A stretch of 64,000 nucleotides of DNA from Candidatus Opimibacter skivensis. Lineage in GTDB: Bacteria > Bacteroidota > Bacteroidia > Chitinophagales > Saprospiraceae. The DNA is taken from the NCBI GenBank assembly GCA_016722045.1, contig JADKGY010000001.1:1550001-1614000 (forward strand), given 5' to 3'. Each line of letters begins with the position of its first letter. The stretch's first letter is position 1. The notes under the pieces were generated by a model. It searched no databases. It had not been told where the DNA came from and saw only the letters and a program-made list of their open reading frames with translations. The position numbers and the translations under genes were made by a program. Shown here one piece after another: positions 1 to 8,174 of this stretch.

Positions 1-11
1 CTCTTTATCCC

Positions 12-19
12 TATCTTTG
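12..19 (+). promoter_or_regulatory. Bacteroidota -7 element for the sulfur module
   Basis: The octamer TATCTTTG fits the Bacteroidota TAnnTTTG consensus and lies 22 bases before the first ATG of the YeeE-like gene. Any -33 TTG would lie outside the window. The identical octamer precedes the persulfide dioxygenase gene at 3315. Confidence 0.45.
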
Positions 20-41
20 CTGCGATCAACATATTGTATAG

Positions 42-641
42 ATGTTAAAGGCCTTTTTTATTTTTTCCATTTTACATACGCCCTGGCACTGGGCATTTTC
101 CGGTGTCATGATTGCGCTGGTTATGTTTCTTTTATTGTATTCAGGCCGGACATTTGGTGTCTCTTCATCATTTGATGCACTTTGTACGCTGGCCGGTGCA
201 GGAAAAAAAGTAAAATATTTTGAAGGTGACTGGAGACCAAAAGCATGGATGCTTGTTTTTTTATTAGGAACAGTAGGTGGCGCTGCTATCGCTACCATCT
301 GGATGCAAAGTCCCCAACCTGTACAGATCTCACAGGCTACGCGTGATGATCTTTCATCTTTAGGTATTCACGCACCCACTACACTGGAAGAAGGTCGTGG
401 ATATGCACCTGAAGAAATATTCACTTTTCGAAGTCTTCTGACATTAAGAGGATTTATACTACTTATCGTCGGTGGTTTCGTTATCGGCTTTGGCACTCGC
501 TGGGCAGGCGGATGTACATCAGGTCATGCGATCAGCGGATTGTCAAATCTTCAATTGCCTTCATTGATCGCCGTGATTGGATTTTTTATCGGGGGACTGG
601 TGATGACACATCTGTTGCTTCCGATAATTCTGAAACTATAA
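42..641 (+). CDS. YeeE/YedE (TsuA-like) transporter, N-terminal half
   Basis: This 199-residue polytopic membrane protein has hydrophobic segments at about 15-35, 68-88, 133-152 and 172-197. Cys48 (DALCTLAG) and Cys158, in GTRWAGGCTSGHAISG (151-166), match the conserved cysteine environments of the YeeE/YedE (DUF395) family. Members such as TsuA import thiosulfate through a chain of cysteines. At 199 residues it is about half a full TsuA; the gene at 801 supplies the other half. An in-frame TAG at 39-41 fixes the ATG at 42. In another frame the first 48 bases read as a short hydrophobic tail ending in TAA, which may be the end of an upstream membrane-protein gene. Neighbours (SulP and a persulfide dioxygenase) support a role in sulfur import or sulfide detoxification. 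The family call is firm; the substrate is inferred. Confidence 0.87.
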   Translation: MLKAFFIFSILHTPWHWAFSGVMIALVMFLLLYSGRTFGVSSSFDALCTLAGAGKKVKYFEGDWRPKAWMLVFLLGTVGGAAIATIWMQSPQPVQISQATRDDLSSLGIHAPTTLEEGRGYAPEEIFTFRSLLTLRGFILLIVGGFVIGFGTRWAGGCTSGHAISGLSNLQLPSLIAVIGFFIGGLVMTHLLLPIILKL

Positions 642-660
642 ACAGTTACCCACATCACTA

Positions 661-798
661 GGGAAAAAGAGGACGCAGATCTATTAAGAAAAATGAAGAT
701 AATTTATGATTTGGTTTTCTAAATATTACAACCCAATATTTTATCACATCACCACATTATCACATTACCACATTATCACATTATCACATCACCAGATA
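661..798. repeat. Dispersed AGGACGC element with a CACATTATCA word-repeat tail
   Basis: The segment begins AAAAAGAGGACGCAGAT, continues as an AT-rich core, and ends in about eight variant copies of CACATTATCA. The same head recurs near 15840, 16000 and 18990. The tail runs straight into the next gene's start. Confidence 0.6.
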
Positions 799-800
799 AA

Positions 801-1244
801 ATGACAACTCACGACTCACGTCTCACGCTTCACGGTTTGATAAAGTTTTTTCTTATCGGCATCCTCTTCGGCATTATCATGACGAAATCGGAAGCTGTGT
901 CCTGGTTTAGGATTCAGGAAATGTTCAGGTTTCAAAGCTTTCATATGTATGGCATCATAGGTACAGCAGTCGTGGTCGGAGCAATTGGAGTCCTGGTCAT
1001 AAAACGCAGAGGTTTAAAATCGTTTGACGGCACACCCATGGATTTCACACCTAAGCGCATGGAAATTCCGAGGCTATTATTTGGAGGTACTTTATTTGGT
1101 TTAGGTTGGGCAATGACCGGTGCATGCCCCGGACCTTTGTATGCGTTGCTGGGTCAAGGCGTGTGGGTTGTGAGCATTGTGTTGCTCAGCGGATTGTTTG
1201 GCGCATTTATGTATGGCGTACTTAAACCGAGACTACCGCATTGA
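801..1244 (+). CDS. YeeE/YedE (TsuA-like) transporter, C-terminal half
   Basis: This 147-residue membrane protein is the partner half of the gene at 42. The motif GLGWAMTGACPGPLYALLG (100-118), with Cys109, is the family's second signature. Together the two halves carry three conserved-type cysteines (C48, C158, C109) and total 346 residues, close to a full-length TsuA-like protein. Hydrophobic segments lie at about 12-28, 48-67, 92-109 and 122-140. The first ten residues (THDSRLTLH) are encoded by low-complexity ACTCACG words continuous with the upstream repeat. The start has therefore been captured by a repeat, or the true start is not an ATG. An internal Met27 would remove the first membrane segment and is less likely. 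The family call is solid; import of thiosulfate or another sulfur anion is inferred. Confidence 0.85.
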   Translation: MTTHDSRLTLHGLIKFFLIGILFGIIMTKSEAVSWFRIQEMFRFQSFHMYGIIGTAVVVGAIGVLVIKRRGLKSFDGTPMDFTPKRMEIPRLLFGGTLFGLGWAMTGACPGPLYALLGQGVWVVSIVLLSGLFGAFMYGVLKPRLPH

Positions 1245-1246
1245 CG

Positions 1247-1414
1247 ATTTACGAGTAACGAATAACGAATAACGAATATCAAGTAACGAGTAACGAATAT
1301 CGAGTAACGAGTAGCTGGAATGAGTAGCAAGTGGTGGAAACGAATTATTAATTCTATTTTGCATCTTTAAAAATCGTCACTTGTTATTCGTCACTCGTTA
1401 TTCGTTAATCGTCA
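1247..1414. repeat. Long imperfect inverted repeat of ACGAATAACGAGT words
   Basis: The left arm is built of AACGAATAACGAGTAACG words. The right arm (about 1376-1413) carries the complementary words CGTTATTCGTCACTCG, with GACGATTTACG and CGTTAATCGTC at the outer ends. It could fold as a long hairpin between the two transporter genes. The same words recur in tandem at 36312-36455. Confidence 0.6.
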
Positions 1415-3088
1415 ATGGCCTTTCCTGTCTGGATTAAAAACTATCAACGCGGTGATTTCAAACCAGACCTCATTGCGGGGTTGACTGTCGGCGTCATGCT
1501 CATACCTCAGGCAATGGCATACGCAATGCTGGCAGGACTTCCGCCTATCTATGGGTTGTATGCTTCAACAGTTCCTTTGATTATTTATGCTTTGTTTGGG
1601 ACATCAAGACATTTATCTGTCGGGCCTGTTGCTATTGATCCTATTCTTATAGTTGCAGGGATCAGTGCATTTGCATTAGCAGGGAGTGATGACTATATCA
1701 GTCTTACGATCACATTAGCCTTAATGGTTGGCTTTATACAATTTAGTCTCGGTGTGCTCAAATTAGGATTCCTGGTCAATTTTCTTTCCCATCCGGTGAT
1801 TACAGGTTTTACATCTGCAGCCGCTATTATTATAGGACTGAGCCAACTCAAGAATTTATTAAGCATTGATATTACCAGTAATCAGTATCTCCAGGATATC
1901 ATAGCCTCATTAATTCAGCAATCACCAAATATACATTGGCTGACATTTCTTATCGGGGCCATTGTAATTTTATTCCTGATCCTCTTCAAACGGTTTTTTC
2001 CAAAATTCCCTGCTGCATTATTTATGCTGGTGATGTCTATCCTGGCTGTGAGTATATTCCATCTGGAGGCGTATGGTGTAAAGATTATTGGAGAAATACC
2101 TGGAGGGTTGCCCAGACCAGGGCTTCCATTCGTTGATCTTGCTACATACAAAAAATTGCTTCCTACAGCTTTTGCTTTAGCATTGTTGAGTTTTATGGAA
2201 AGTACCGCCATCGCCAGGGCACTGCAGGCAAAACATAAAACGTATAAAATCATTCCGAATAAAGAACTGATGGCACTTGGCCTGGCTAATATGCTTGGAT
2301 CAATTTTCAAATCATTCCCTGTATCGGGCGGCTTCTCCAGGTCTACACTCAATGAGCAATCGGGTGCAAGGACAAATCTATCATCCATCATCAGTGCATG
2401 CGTGATCATTCTGACATTACTTTTCCTTACACCTCTCTTCTATTATTTACCCAGAGTGATTCTCGCAAGTATTATCATTGTTGCTGTATCACGATTGATC
2501 AATTTTAAAGAAGCAAAAAATCTATGGCACATCGACTGGAAAGATTTCCTGATGATGTTGGTTACATTCCTCGGGACATTATTTCTGGGCATTGGTGAAG
2601 GCATCGGCATCGGTGTGGCACTTTCACTCGCCTGGATTGTCTTTGAAGCTTCTTATCCACATTATGCCGAACTGGGACGAATACCGGGCACACAAACTTT
2701 TCGAAATGTGAAACGATACAATGACGTGGAGATTGCCAGCGATGTACTGATATTCAGGTTTGATGCGCCACTCTTCTTTGCCAATATTGATCGTTTCCGT
2801 GAATTATTGTTGTCCTCCAAGGCTCATCGTAAGGAGAAGATTAACACGATCATCATTGATATGGAAAGCAATAACACAGTGGATAGTTCTGCTCTCGTCG
2901 TCCTTTCAGATATGTGGGAAGAATTAAAAAAAGAAAACATCCGTCTGATGTTTACCGAAGTCAAAGGACCTGTACGAGATAAATTCCTGAAGTCCGGTCT
3001 GACCCTGAAAATCGGTGAAGAAAATTTCTTCATGGAAATTGACGATGCATTGAATGCTTTGACGAATCGTTTCGACTCCGCACCTTGA
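1415..3088 (+). CDS. SulP family inorganic anion transporter with STAS domain
   Basis: This 557-residue protein has the SulP signature at its N-terminus (DLIAGLTVGVMLIPQAMAYA, then LPPIYGLYAS and SVGPVAI) and about 10-12 hydrophobic segments up to residue ~420. A cytoplasmic STAS domain occupies about 445-545 (TIIIDMESNNTVDSSAL), typical of proton- or sodium-coupled sulfate/bicarbonate transporters. Lying between TsuA-like genes and a sulfide-oxidising enzyme, it may move sulfate or another sulfur oxyanion, but SulP substrates cannot be read from sequence. The ATG at 1415 follows directly on the inverted word repeat. The last codons (RFDSAP) coincide with TTTCGACTCCGC, a dispersed intergenic motif repeated just downstream, so the C-terminal tail appears to have been replaced by repeat DNA. 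Confidence 0.92.
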   Translation: MAFPVWIKNYQRGDFKPDLIAGLTVGVMLIPQAMAYAMLAGLPPIYGLYASTVPLIIYALFGTSRHLSVGPVAIDPILIVAGISAFALAGSDDYISLTITLALMVGFIQFSLGVLKLGFLVNFLSHPVITGFTSAAAIIIGLSQLKNLLSIDITSNQYLQDIIASLIQQSPNIHWLTFLIGAIVILFLILFKRFFPKFPAALFMLVMSILAVSIFHLEAYGVKIIGEIPGGLPRPGLPFVDLATYKKLLPTAFALALLSFMESTAIARALQAKHKTYKIIPNKELMALGLANMLGSIFKSFPVSGGFSRSTLNEQSGARTNLSSIISACVIILTLLFLTPLFYYLPRVILASIIIVAVSRLINFKEAKNLWHIDWKDFLMMLVTFLGTLFLGIGEGIGIGVALSLAWIVFEASYPHYAELGRIPGTQTFRNVKRYNDVEIASDVLIFRFDAPLFFANIDRFRELLLSSKAHRKEKINTIIIDMESNNTVDSSALVVLSDMWEELKKENIRLMFTEVKGPVRDKFLKSGLTLKIGEENFFMEIDDALNALTNRFDSAP

Positions 3089-3155
3089 CGTTTCGTTTCG
3101 ACTCCGCTCAACGACCGTCAGTGTTCTACCAAAAAATGTTTCGGCTTCGCTCAAC
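3066..3155. repeat. Dispersed TTTCGACTCCGCTCA motif, three tandem variants
   Basis: Variants CGTTTCGACTCCGCACC, CGTTTCGACTCCGCTCAACG and TGTTTCGGCTTCGCTCAAC follow each other. The first overlaps the sulP stop. A related CTTCGACTACGCTCAGCG lies at about 14333, after moeA. Confidence 0.6.
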
Positions 3156-3249
3156 ATGAATGCCACACTGTCTTTTACTTTTCAATTTTCCCTTTTTACT
3201 TCTTCTTCTTAATTCCAAATTCATTATTCTCTATTCAAGATTCCCTTTT

Positions 3250-3299
3250 ACCCCTTCGGCCTTTTCCGCCTTTTCTGCCTCTTCTGTCTCTTCCGTCTA
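3250..3299. repeat. Word repeat of (CCTTTTCCG/CTGCCTCTT) type
   Basis: Pyrimidine-rich 9-10-base words (CCTTTTCCGCCTTTTCTGCC) run for about 50 bases. The same words form longer arrays at 16020-16060 and 24601-24735. Confidence 0.6.
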
Positions 3300-3314
3300 T
3301 GTAAACCTTCTTCT

Positions 3315-3322
3315 TATCTTTG
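3315..3322 (+). promoter_or_regulatory. Bacteroidota -7 element before the persulfide dioxygenase gene
   Basis: TATCTTTG matches TAnnTTTG and lies 31 bases before the ATG at 3354. No clear TTG is seen at the -33 spacing. It suggests the gene has its own promoter. Confidence 0.4.
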
Positions 3323-3353
3323 TGTTTTACGGGATTCCTTACCTCATTTCCTT

Positions 3354-4805
3354 ATGAAAACGATTGAACAGATATATACCGGCTGCCTTGCTCAGGGTGC
3401 TTATTTTATTGAGTCAGAGGGCGAAGCGGCTGTAATTGACCCCCTTAGAGAAACACTGCCTTACATCCGGAGGGCTGCAGAAAGAGGCGTCAAAATCAAA
3501 TACATATTTGAGACTCATTTTCACGCCGATTTCGTGAGCGGCCATGTCGACCTGGCGCATAAAACTGGTGCTACAATCGTCTACGGACCGTCTGCTGTAA
3601 CCTCTTTTGAAAGTCATACCGCAACAGATGGAGAAGTATTTAACATCGGTAAAATAAAAATCAAAGTACTGCACACGCCCGGTCATACACCTGAGAGCAC
3701 TACGTATCTTCTGATCAATGACAAGGGAATAGAAGAAGCGATTTTCACAGGTGATACATTATTTATTGGTGATGTTGGCAGACCTGATCTTGCGCAGAAA
3801 GCAACAAATCTGACACAGGAAGATCTTGCAGGGTGCTTGTTTGACAGTCTTCGTTCAAAAATATTTCCACTACCGGATGATATCATTGTTTATCCTGCTC
3901 ATGGCGCCGGTTCAGCATGTGGTAAAAACATGAGCACCGAGACATGGGACACGCTAGGTAATCAAAAGAAAACGAATTATGCCATGAGGGCGAACATGAC
4001 ACGCGACGAATTTATACGCGAAGTCACGGACGGCCTGCTTCCTCCCCCACAATATTTCGCCAAAAACGCGAAGATGAATAAAGAAGGCTACAATGAGTTT
4101 GACAAAGTCATGGCAGCCGGTTCAAAAGCACTTTCAGTCAATGAATTCGAAGTACTTGGTGAAGAAGATGATGTATTGATACTGGATGTACGACATCAGA
4201 AAGATTTCGTTCATGGTCATATTCCCGGTTCAATATTTATCGGATTGAATGGATCGTTTGCACCCTGGGTCGGCGCGATGATTCCGGATATTAATCAAAA
4301 AATAATTCTGATCACGCCCGATGGACTTGAAGAAGAAACGGTGATGCGTCTGGCCCGTGTAGGATATGATCATGCCCTTGGCTATCTCAAAGGTGGAATC
4401 AATGCATGGCGTGATGCAGGCAAATCAGTAGTGGAGATAAAGTCAATCGATGTCGGTGAATTTAAAAATCAATATGAACATAATCCCGACATCTCTATCC
4501 TTGATGTACGGAAACCTGATGAATGGGAAAAATCACATATCTCCACAGCACAGCATTTCCCTCTTGATTTTATCAATGAACATATGACCGAAATCTTACC
4601 GGGCAATACTTATTATTTGCATTGCCGCAGTGGCTATCGTTCAACTGTTGCTTCATCTATATTGAAAGCACGTGGCTATCACAACTTAGTAGATGTCATC
4701 GGTGCCTTCGATGATATCAAAGCCAGTGTATTTCCGATCGAAGGAAATTGTGAATCATTATTGAATCCGAGCGAGACGGCGGAGGATATGCTGGAGAAGG
4801 ATTGA
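3354..4805 (+). CDS. CstB-like persulfide dioxygenase-rhodanese fusion
   Basis: This 483-residue cytoplasmic enzyme has three parts. Residues 1-240 are an ETHE1-type metallo-beta-lactamase fold. Metal ligands are visible in THFHADFVSGH (H55, H57, D59), H111 in HTPGHTPE, D134 in FTGDTLFIGD and H183 in YPAHGAGS. Residues ~265-355 are a rhodanese-like domain with TPDG in place of the active-site loop, so it is catalytically dead. Residues ~375-465 are a second rhodanese with an intact loop, C424 in HCRSGYRS. This order (dioxygenase, pseudo-rhodanese, rhodanese) is that of staphylococcal CstB, which converts persulfides and sulfite to thiosulfate. Next to TsuA-like and SulP transporters it points to sulfide/persulfide detoxification linked to sulfur-anion transport. 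Family and architecture are clear; the exact substrate is inferred. Confidence 0.9.
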   Translation: MKTIEQIYTGCLAQGAYFIESEGEAAVIDPLRETLPYIRRAAERGVKIKYIFETHFHADFVSGHVDLAHKTGATIVYGPSAVTSFESHTATDGEVFNIGKIKIKVLHTPGHTPESTTYLLINDKGIEEAIFTGDTLFIGDVGRPDLAQKATNLTQEDLAGCLFDSLRSKIFPLPDDIIVYPAHGAGSACGKNMSTETWDTLGNQKKTNYAMRANMTRDEFIREVTDGLLPPPQYFAKNAKMNKEGYNEFDKVMAAGSKALSVNEFEVLGEEDDVLILDVRHQKDFVHGHIPGSIFIGLNGSFAPWVGAMIPDINQKIILITPDGLEEETVMRLARVGYDHALGYLKGGINAWRDAGKSVVEIKSIDVGEFKNQYEHNPDISILDVRKPDEWEKSHISTAQHFPLDFINEHMTEILPGNTYYLHCRSGYRSTVASSILKARGYHNLVDVIGAFDDIKASVFPIEGNCESLLNPSETAEDMLEKD

Positions 4806-4871
4806 AAAATAACTCTAAATTATTTATTTCCCTATCTATCTTTACCCAGTCGAAAAGATTTCCATTTAAAA

Positions 4872-5996
4872 TCAGGACAATAAATATTCCATATAATTCT
4901 CTTTGTTCATTACATACATACCTTTAGGACCATACTCCTTTGTGAAGGTAGATGAGAAAGAAACCTTTGTCCTGGCATTCCATTTACATTCAAAAGCAGT
5001 GAGCTCTCCATTCACTTCTTCTATGTAATCAATCTCCTGTTGTTGTTTGGTGCGCCAAAAATATGACTTTACTTCTGTGCGGTTAAAGTGATGCATTTTA
5101 ATGCGTTCACTAATACAGAAATTTTCCCAAAGGGCGCCGACATCCGTTCTTAACTCAATGGGTTGATAGTTTCCAAGGATCGCATTACGTACACCATTGT
5201 CAAAAAAATAGATCTTGATGCTCTTCTTCAACTCATTTCTGAGGTTCCTGCTGAATGACTTAAGTCTGAATATGATATAACTTTTTTCCAGAAGATCAAT
5301 ATATCGCCTTATCGTTTCGCTATCAATAGCCAGAAGATTTGATAATTCATTGTAAGAGACTTCATTTCCTATCTGCCTGGCTATAGCCTCAAGAAGATTT
5401 GGAAGAAGGTCTGGTCTTCTAATGTCCTGGTAAGTGAATATATCCTTGTACAAGTTACCCGAAGCAATTTCTGAAAGTCGATCTTTTGCTTCACCCGGAT
5501 GCAAAACCACATCGGGATAAAAGCCATAAATTAATCTTTGTTCCAATTGCCTTCCTTCCTCAAGCTTATTGGAATGATTAACTAGTTCCTGTGTAGAAAA
5601 TGGAAGCAGTAAAAATTCAAATTTGCGCCCTGTGAGCGGTTCATTCATTGTATTCGCCAGTTCTAAGGCTGATGAACCAGAAAGAATAAGCTGTACTTTT
5701 TTTATCTTATCAATAATGAGCTTAGCTGTCAGTCCTATATTTTTTATTCTTTGAGCTTCATCTATAGCTACGAGCTGATGATCACCAATCAGATTTTTGA
5801 TCTCTGAAGAAGTTGGTTCTGAAAGTCTCTTTCTGATATCAGGCTCATCACAATCCAGATAGATTGAATTGGGCGACTTGCTAAGCAATGCATTAAGCAG
5901 CGTCGTCTTCCCTACTTGTCTTGGACCAAGCAGAATTATACCCTTCCCCTTATCGAGTTTTTGCTCAATCAGACCTAATATCAATCTCTGGATCAT
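4872..5996 (-). CDS. AAA+ ATPase with DUF4143 domain
   Basis: This 374-residue protein has a Walker A loop LLGPRQVGKTTLL (about 23-35), a Walker B-type LVAIDEAQ (about 75-82) and a sensor segment LILSGSSALEL. The C-terminal half ends with SYFWRTKQQQEIDYIEE and FECKWN, the DUF4143 (nuclease-fold-like) signature. The family is common in Bacteroidota and archaea, usually as solitary genes of unknown function. No partner gene is evident here. A 12-bp inverted repeat (6019-6062) sits just upstream of the start and may be its operator. The length is normal for the family. Confidence 0.88.
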   Translation of the reverse strand: MIQRLILGLIEQKLDKGKGIILLGPRQVGKTTLLNALLSKSPNSIYLDCDEPDIRKRLSEPTSSEIKNLIGDHQLVAIDEAQRIKNIGLTAKLIIDKIKKVQLILSGSSALELANTMNEPLTGRKFEFLLLPFSTQELVNHSNKLEEGRQLEQRLIYGFYPDVVLHPGEAKDRLSEIASGNLYKDIFTYQDIRRPDLLPNLLEAIARQIGNEVSYNELSNLLAIDSETIRRYIDLLEKSYIIFRLKSFSRNLRNELKKSIKIYFFDNGVRNAILGNYQPIELRTDVGALWENFCISERIKMHHFNRTEVKSYFWRTKQQQEIDYIEEVNGELTAFECKWNARTKVSFSSTFTKEYGPKGMYVMNKENYMEYLLS

Positions 5997-6018
5997 TTTG
6001 TAAAAATATGACTTTTCC

Positions 6019-6062
6019 GGGATATAATCGGAAATAGTTATAACTTTTAGCGATTATATCCC
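6019..6062. promoter_or_regulatory. Inverted repeat, candidate operator of the AAA+ gene
   Basis: GGGATATAATCG (6019-6030) and CGATTATATCCC (6051-6062) are perfect 12-bp inverted arms around 20 bases, ending 23 bases upstream of the AAA+ start codon. No T-tract follows, so this looks more like a protein-binding site than a terminator. Confidence 0.5.
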
Positions 6063-6195
6063 AAAAAAGTATTTTTTTTTCTCATTTCTGTAGTGAGTTG
6101 CTTTTAATTGTTCCTGACCATTGAAACACTATCTCATTGACAATACGCATATCTCGTTTTTAGTTAAATGGTATTTAGAATCCAACGACAGTACC

Positions 6196-6423
6196 ATGAA
6201 GTCATTTGTATTTCCATTATTTTTTATTGCCACTCATATTAGTTACAGCCAAAGCCCATTATTGGGGGAATGGTGCCTTGCTAACAATTGCAATTCTAAA
6301 CTCATTTTTCACTCAGATAGAACATTTGAACTCGGTATAAATGGCTCAATCATCAAGGCATTGGGCTATGAAGAATTGAAGTATGGCGAAGAAAAAATAG
6401 ACAATGAAAATTGGATCAGATAA
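6196..6423 (+). CDS. Small secreted protein, probably truncated
   Basis: Starting at the ATG at 6196, the product is 75 residues. It has a signal peptide (MKSFVFPLFFIATHISYSQS) and a mature segment SPLLGEWCLANNCNSKLIFH. The latter resembles the first strands of small lipocalin-like 'G-x-W' proteins (compare the gene at 15346). The longer reading frame from 6121 would bury the signal peptide, so I prefer 6196. It is short for a lipocalin-like fold. The following frame (6404-6601) is coding-like, so the gene may be frame-disrupted. Function unknown. Confidence 0.4.
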   Translation: MKSFVFPLFFIATHISYSQSPLLGEWCLANNCNSKLIFHSDRTFELGINGSIIKALGYEELKYGEEKIDNENWIR

Positions 6424-6601
6424 AGGAAATATAACTCCTGCAAATGCAAATATTGACATAAATAAAAAATATGCTGAAGTTATAGGTTTCAACCAGACAT
6501 CACGAGAAGACCTTGAATCCAGATTTGGAATTACAGACAAAATCAGAGATGTCCTTTTGATCAAAATAGCAGAGTTCGATGAACTAATTCCAAAAAGATA
6601 A
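6404..6601 (+). CDS. Uncertain small reading frame overlapping the secreted protein's end
   Basis: A 65-residue frame opens inside the last codons of the preceding gene, just after an in-frame TAG at 6398. It has a plausible soluble composition (DLESRFGITDKIRDVLL) but no recognisable domain. It may be the displaced 3' part of the upstream gene, an independent small protein, or chance. It ends just before a hexanucleotide repeat. Confidence 0.22.
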   Translation: MKIGSDKGNITPANANIDINKKYAEVIGFNQTSREDLESRFGITDKIRDVLLIKIAEFDELIPKR

Positions 6602-6606
6602 ACTTT

Positions 6607-6680
6607 CCTGCCACTGCCACTGCCACTGCCACTGCCACTGCCACTGCCACTGCTACTGCCACTGCTACTGCTACTGCTAC
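6607..6680. repeat. ACTGCC hexanucleotide microsatellite
   Basis: About twelve copies of ACTGCC degrade into ACTGCT at the distal end, directly after the stop of the flavoprotein gene. The antisense SSSGSGSG-type reading frame across it is a repeat artefact. Confidence 0.8.
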
Positions 6681-6682
6681 TC

Positions 6683-8152
6683 TTAAGAAAGCCCCATCTT
6701 CTGTATAAAATCACTCATAAACGTCCGCTTCGGATCCAACTGATTCCGAACATCAACCCATGTCTGCCATTTTGGATAATGGTCTTTTATAAACTGCGTG
6801 TTGAGGTATAATTTACTATTCACTTTACCCCAGTGTGGAATACCTCCCATATTCATCATGATCGTCTGATAACTGTCCAGCAATTCAAAATCACCGATTG
6901 TCGTATTCAATGTCGGAACATCAATATACATCGTCGGCCTTCCAAACGCAGAAGATAATAACGCTTTCGAAGGCATGACAAAGCGAAGCGAGATATGCGA
7001 TGGTTGATATACATCTGAATATGTCGCATTGTGAACTGTATTGGCAAATATTTTTTCAAACACTTCAATAACTTTATTTGTATCCGCTTCGAATGCAAAT
7101 TCAGAACTGATCCCATATCTCAGTACAGCGGATCCAAATTGATATAACACTTTAAAATTCTTATCTGTGTACTTAATCACTTTAGAAAACTTTAGCGCCA
7201 ATTGAATTCTCCTGGCCGTATTCTTTGGTTTTCGGTTAGCCAGTTTCACGGTGTTCTCGATGAGTGGCTCCAGATTTCCCATGAATCCGCTTAAAAAATT
7301 TCTTCCTCCTGAATGAGATCCATCCGGCAATACATTCTGAACGACGACAGAAGCAAGATTATCACCTTTGATGACATACGGATTTATCCGCAACGCCACA
7401 AAATCATTATCCTGCACCATCTGCATAAATGATCCGTTGTGCATTTCAACTTTGAGCTTTGACCATGGAATCAAATATCTCCGCTCTTTGATATAATAAC
7501 TTGTACGCACTTCAAAGACCAATTGATACACAATCCCCATGCCACCAAAACTCAATACGGTAGCATAAAATATTTCATCATTTTGTATCAGTTCAATTTG
7601 ACTATTTGACTGATGAAATACAGGATCTGTGATTCCATCTGCAGGCTCGATCTGTATCAGCTTTCCACCGGTACCCACAATCCTCACTGACCTGACCATA
7701 TCAGGAAAAGCAGGACGCTTGATCCCTGTCCCGTGTGTCCCTGTCATCAATGCACCTGACACCGTCTGAAAATCCACAGCTCCCATATTTTCCAAAGCCA
7801 ATCCCATCTTATCCAGCAACCTGTTCAATCTGCGAATCGTAATCCCGGCATCCGCCATCACAAAATGCCTGTTTTGCACACCTGTCTTCACCCATGGCGA
7901 TTCATAAATACCCGCGTCACGGAGAAGTTTCATGTCCATTAAAAAATCATTGCCCTTTGCCACCTCCGAAAATGAGTGTCCTGAGCCAACTGCACGAACA
8001 CGCAGGTTGTTCCTTTCTGCTTCGTTGACAATTTCAATGATATCCTCCTTATTCTGCGGATAAAAAAAACGAAGTGGTTCGCAGATGACATTATTTGTAG
8101 CATTGTGCCATGTGTGGCGCGTCCTTGAGATATCAGACAATCTTTGAAGCAT
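6683..8152 (-). CDS. FAD-linked oxidoreductase, D-arabinono-1,4-lactone oxidase family
   Basis: This 489-residue protein starts at the ATG at 8152, 22 bases after the upstream gene's stop; the longer frame from 8227 would overlap that gene. The N-terminal FAD_binding_4 domain shows RAVGSGHSFSE (about 53-63) and MTGTHGTG, the pyrophosphate-binding segments of vanillyl-alcohol-oxidase-type flavoproteins. The C-terminal ALO domain ends with PHWGKVN and LDPKRTFMSDF, typical of sugar-1,4-lactone oxidases. Known relatives oxidise aldonolactones or alditols. The specific substrate is unknown. It is probably cotranscribed with the CPBP-like membrane protein upstream. Confidence 0.85.
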   Translation of the reverse strand: MLQRLSDISRTRHTWHNATNNVICEPLRFFYPQNKEDIIEIVNEAERNNLRVRAVGSGHSFSEVAKGNDFLMDMKLLRDAGIYESPWVKTGVQNRHFVMADAGITIRRLNRLLDKMGLALENMGAVDFQTVSGALMTGTHGTGIKRPAFPDMVRSVRIVGTGGKLIQIEPADGITDPVFHQSNSQIELIQNDEIFYATVLSFGGMGIVYQLVFEVRTSYYIKERRYLIPWSKLKVEMHNGSFMQMVQDNDFVALRINPYVIKGDNLASVVVQNVLPDGSHSGGRNFLSGFMGNLEPLIENTVKLANRKPKNTARRIQLALKFSKVIKYTDKNFKVLYQFGSAVLRYGISSEFAFEADTNKVIEVFEKIFANTVHNATYSDVYQPSHISLRFVMPSKALLSSAFGRPTMYIDVPTLNTTIGDFELLDSYQTIMMNMGGIPHWGKVNSKLYLNTQFIKDHYPKWQTWVDVRNQLDPKRTFMSDFIQKMGLS

Positions 8153-8174
8153 GATCAGGGAAATTTTTATTAAG

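Noticed and set aside
1915..2409. Antisense frame inside sulP
   Set aside because: Shadow frame; the sense frame has full family motifs.
6346..6714. - strand frame with SSSGSGSGSG run
   Set aside because: Product of the ACTGCC microsatellite.
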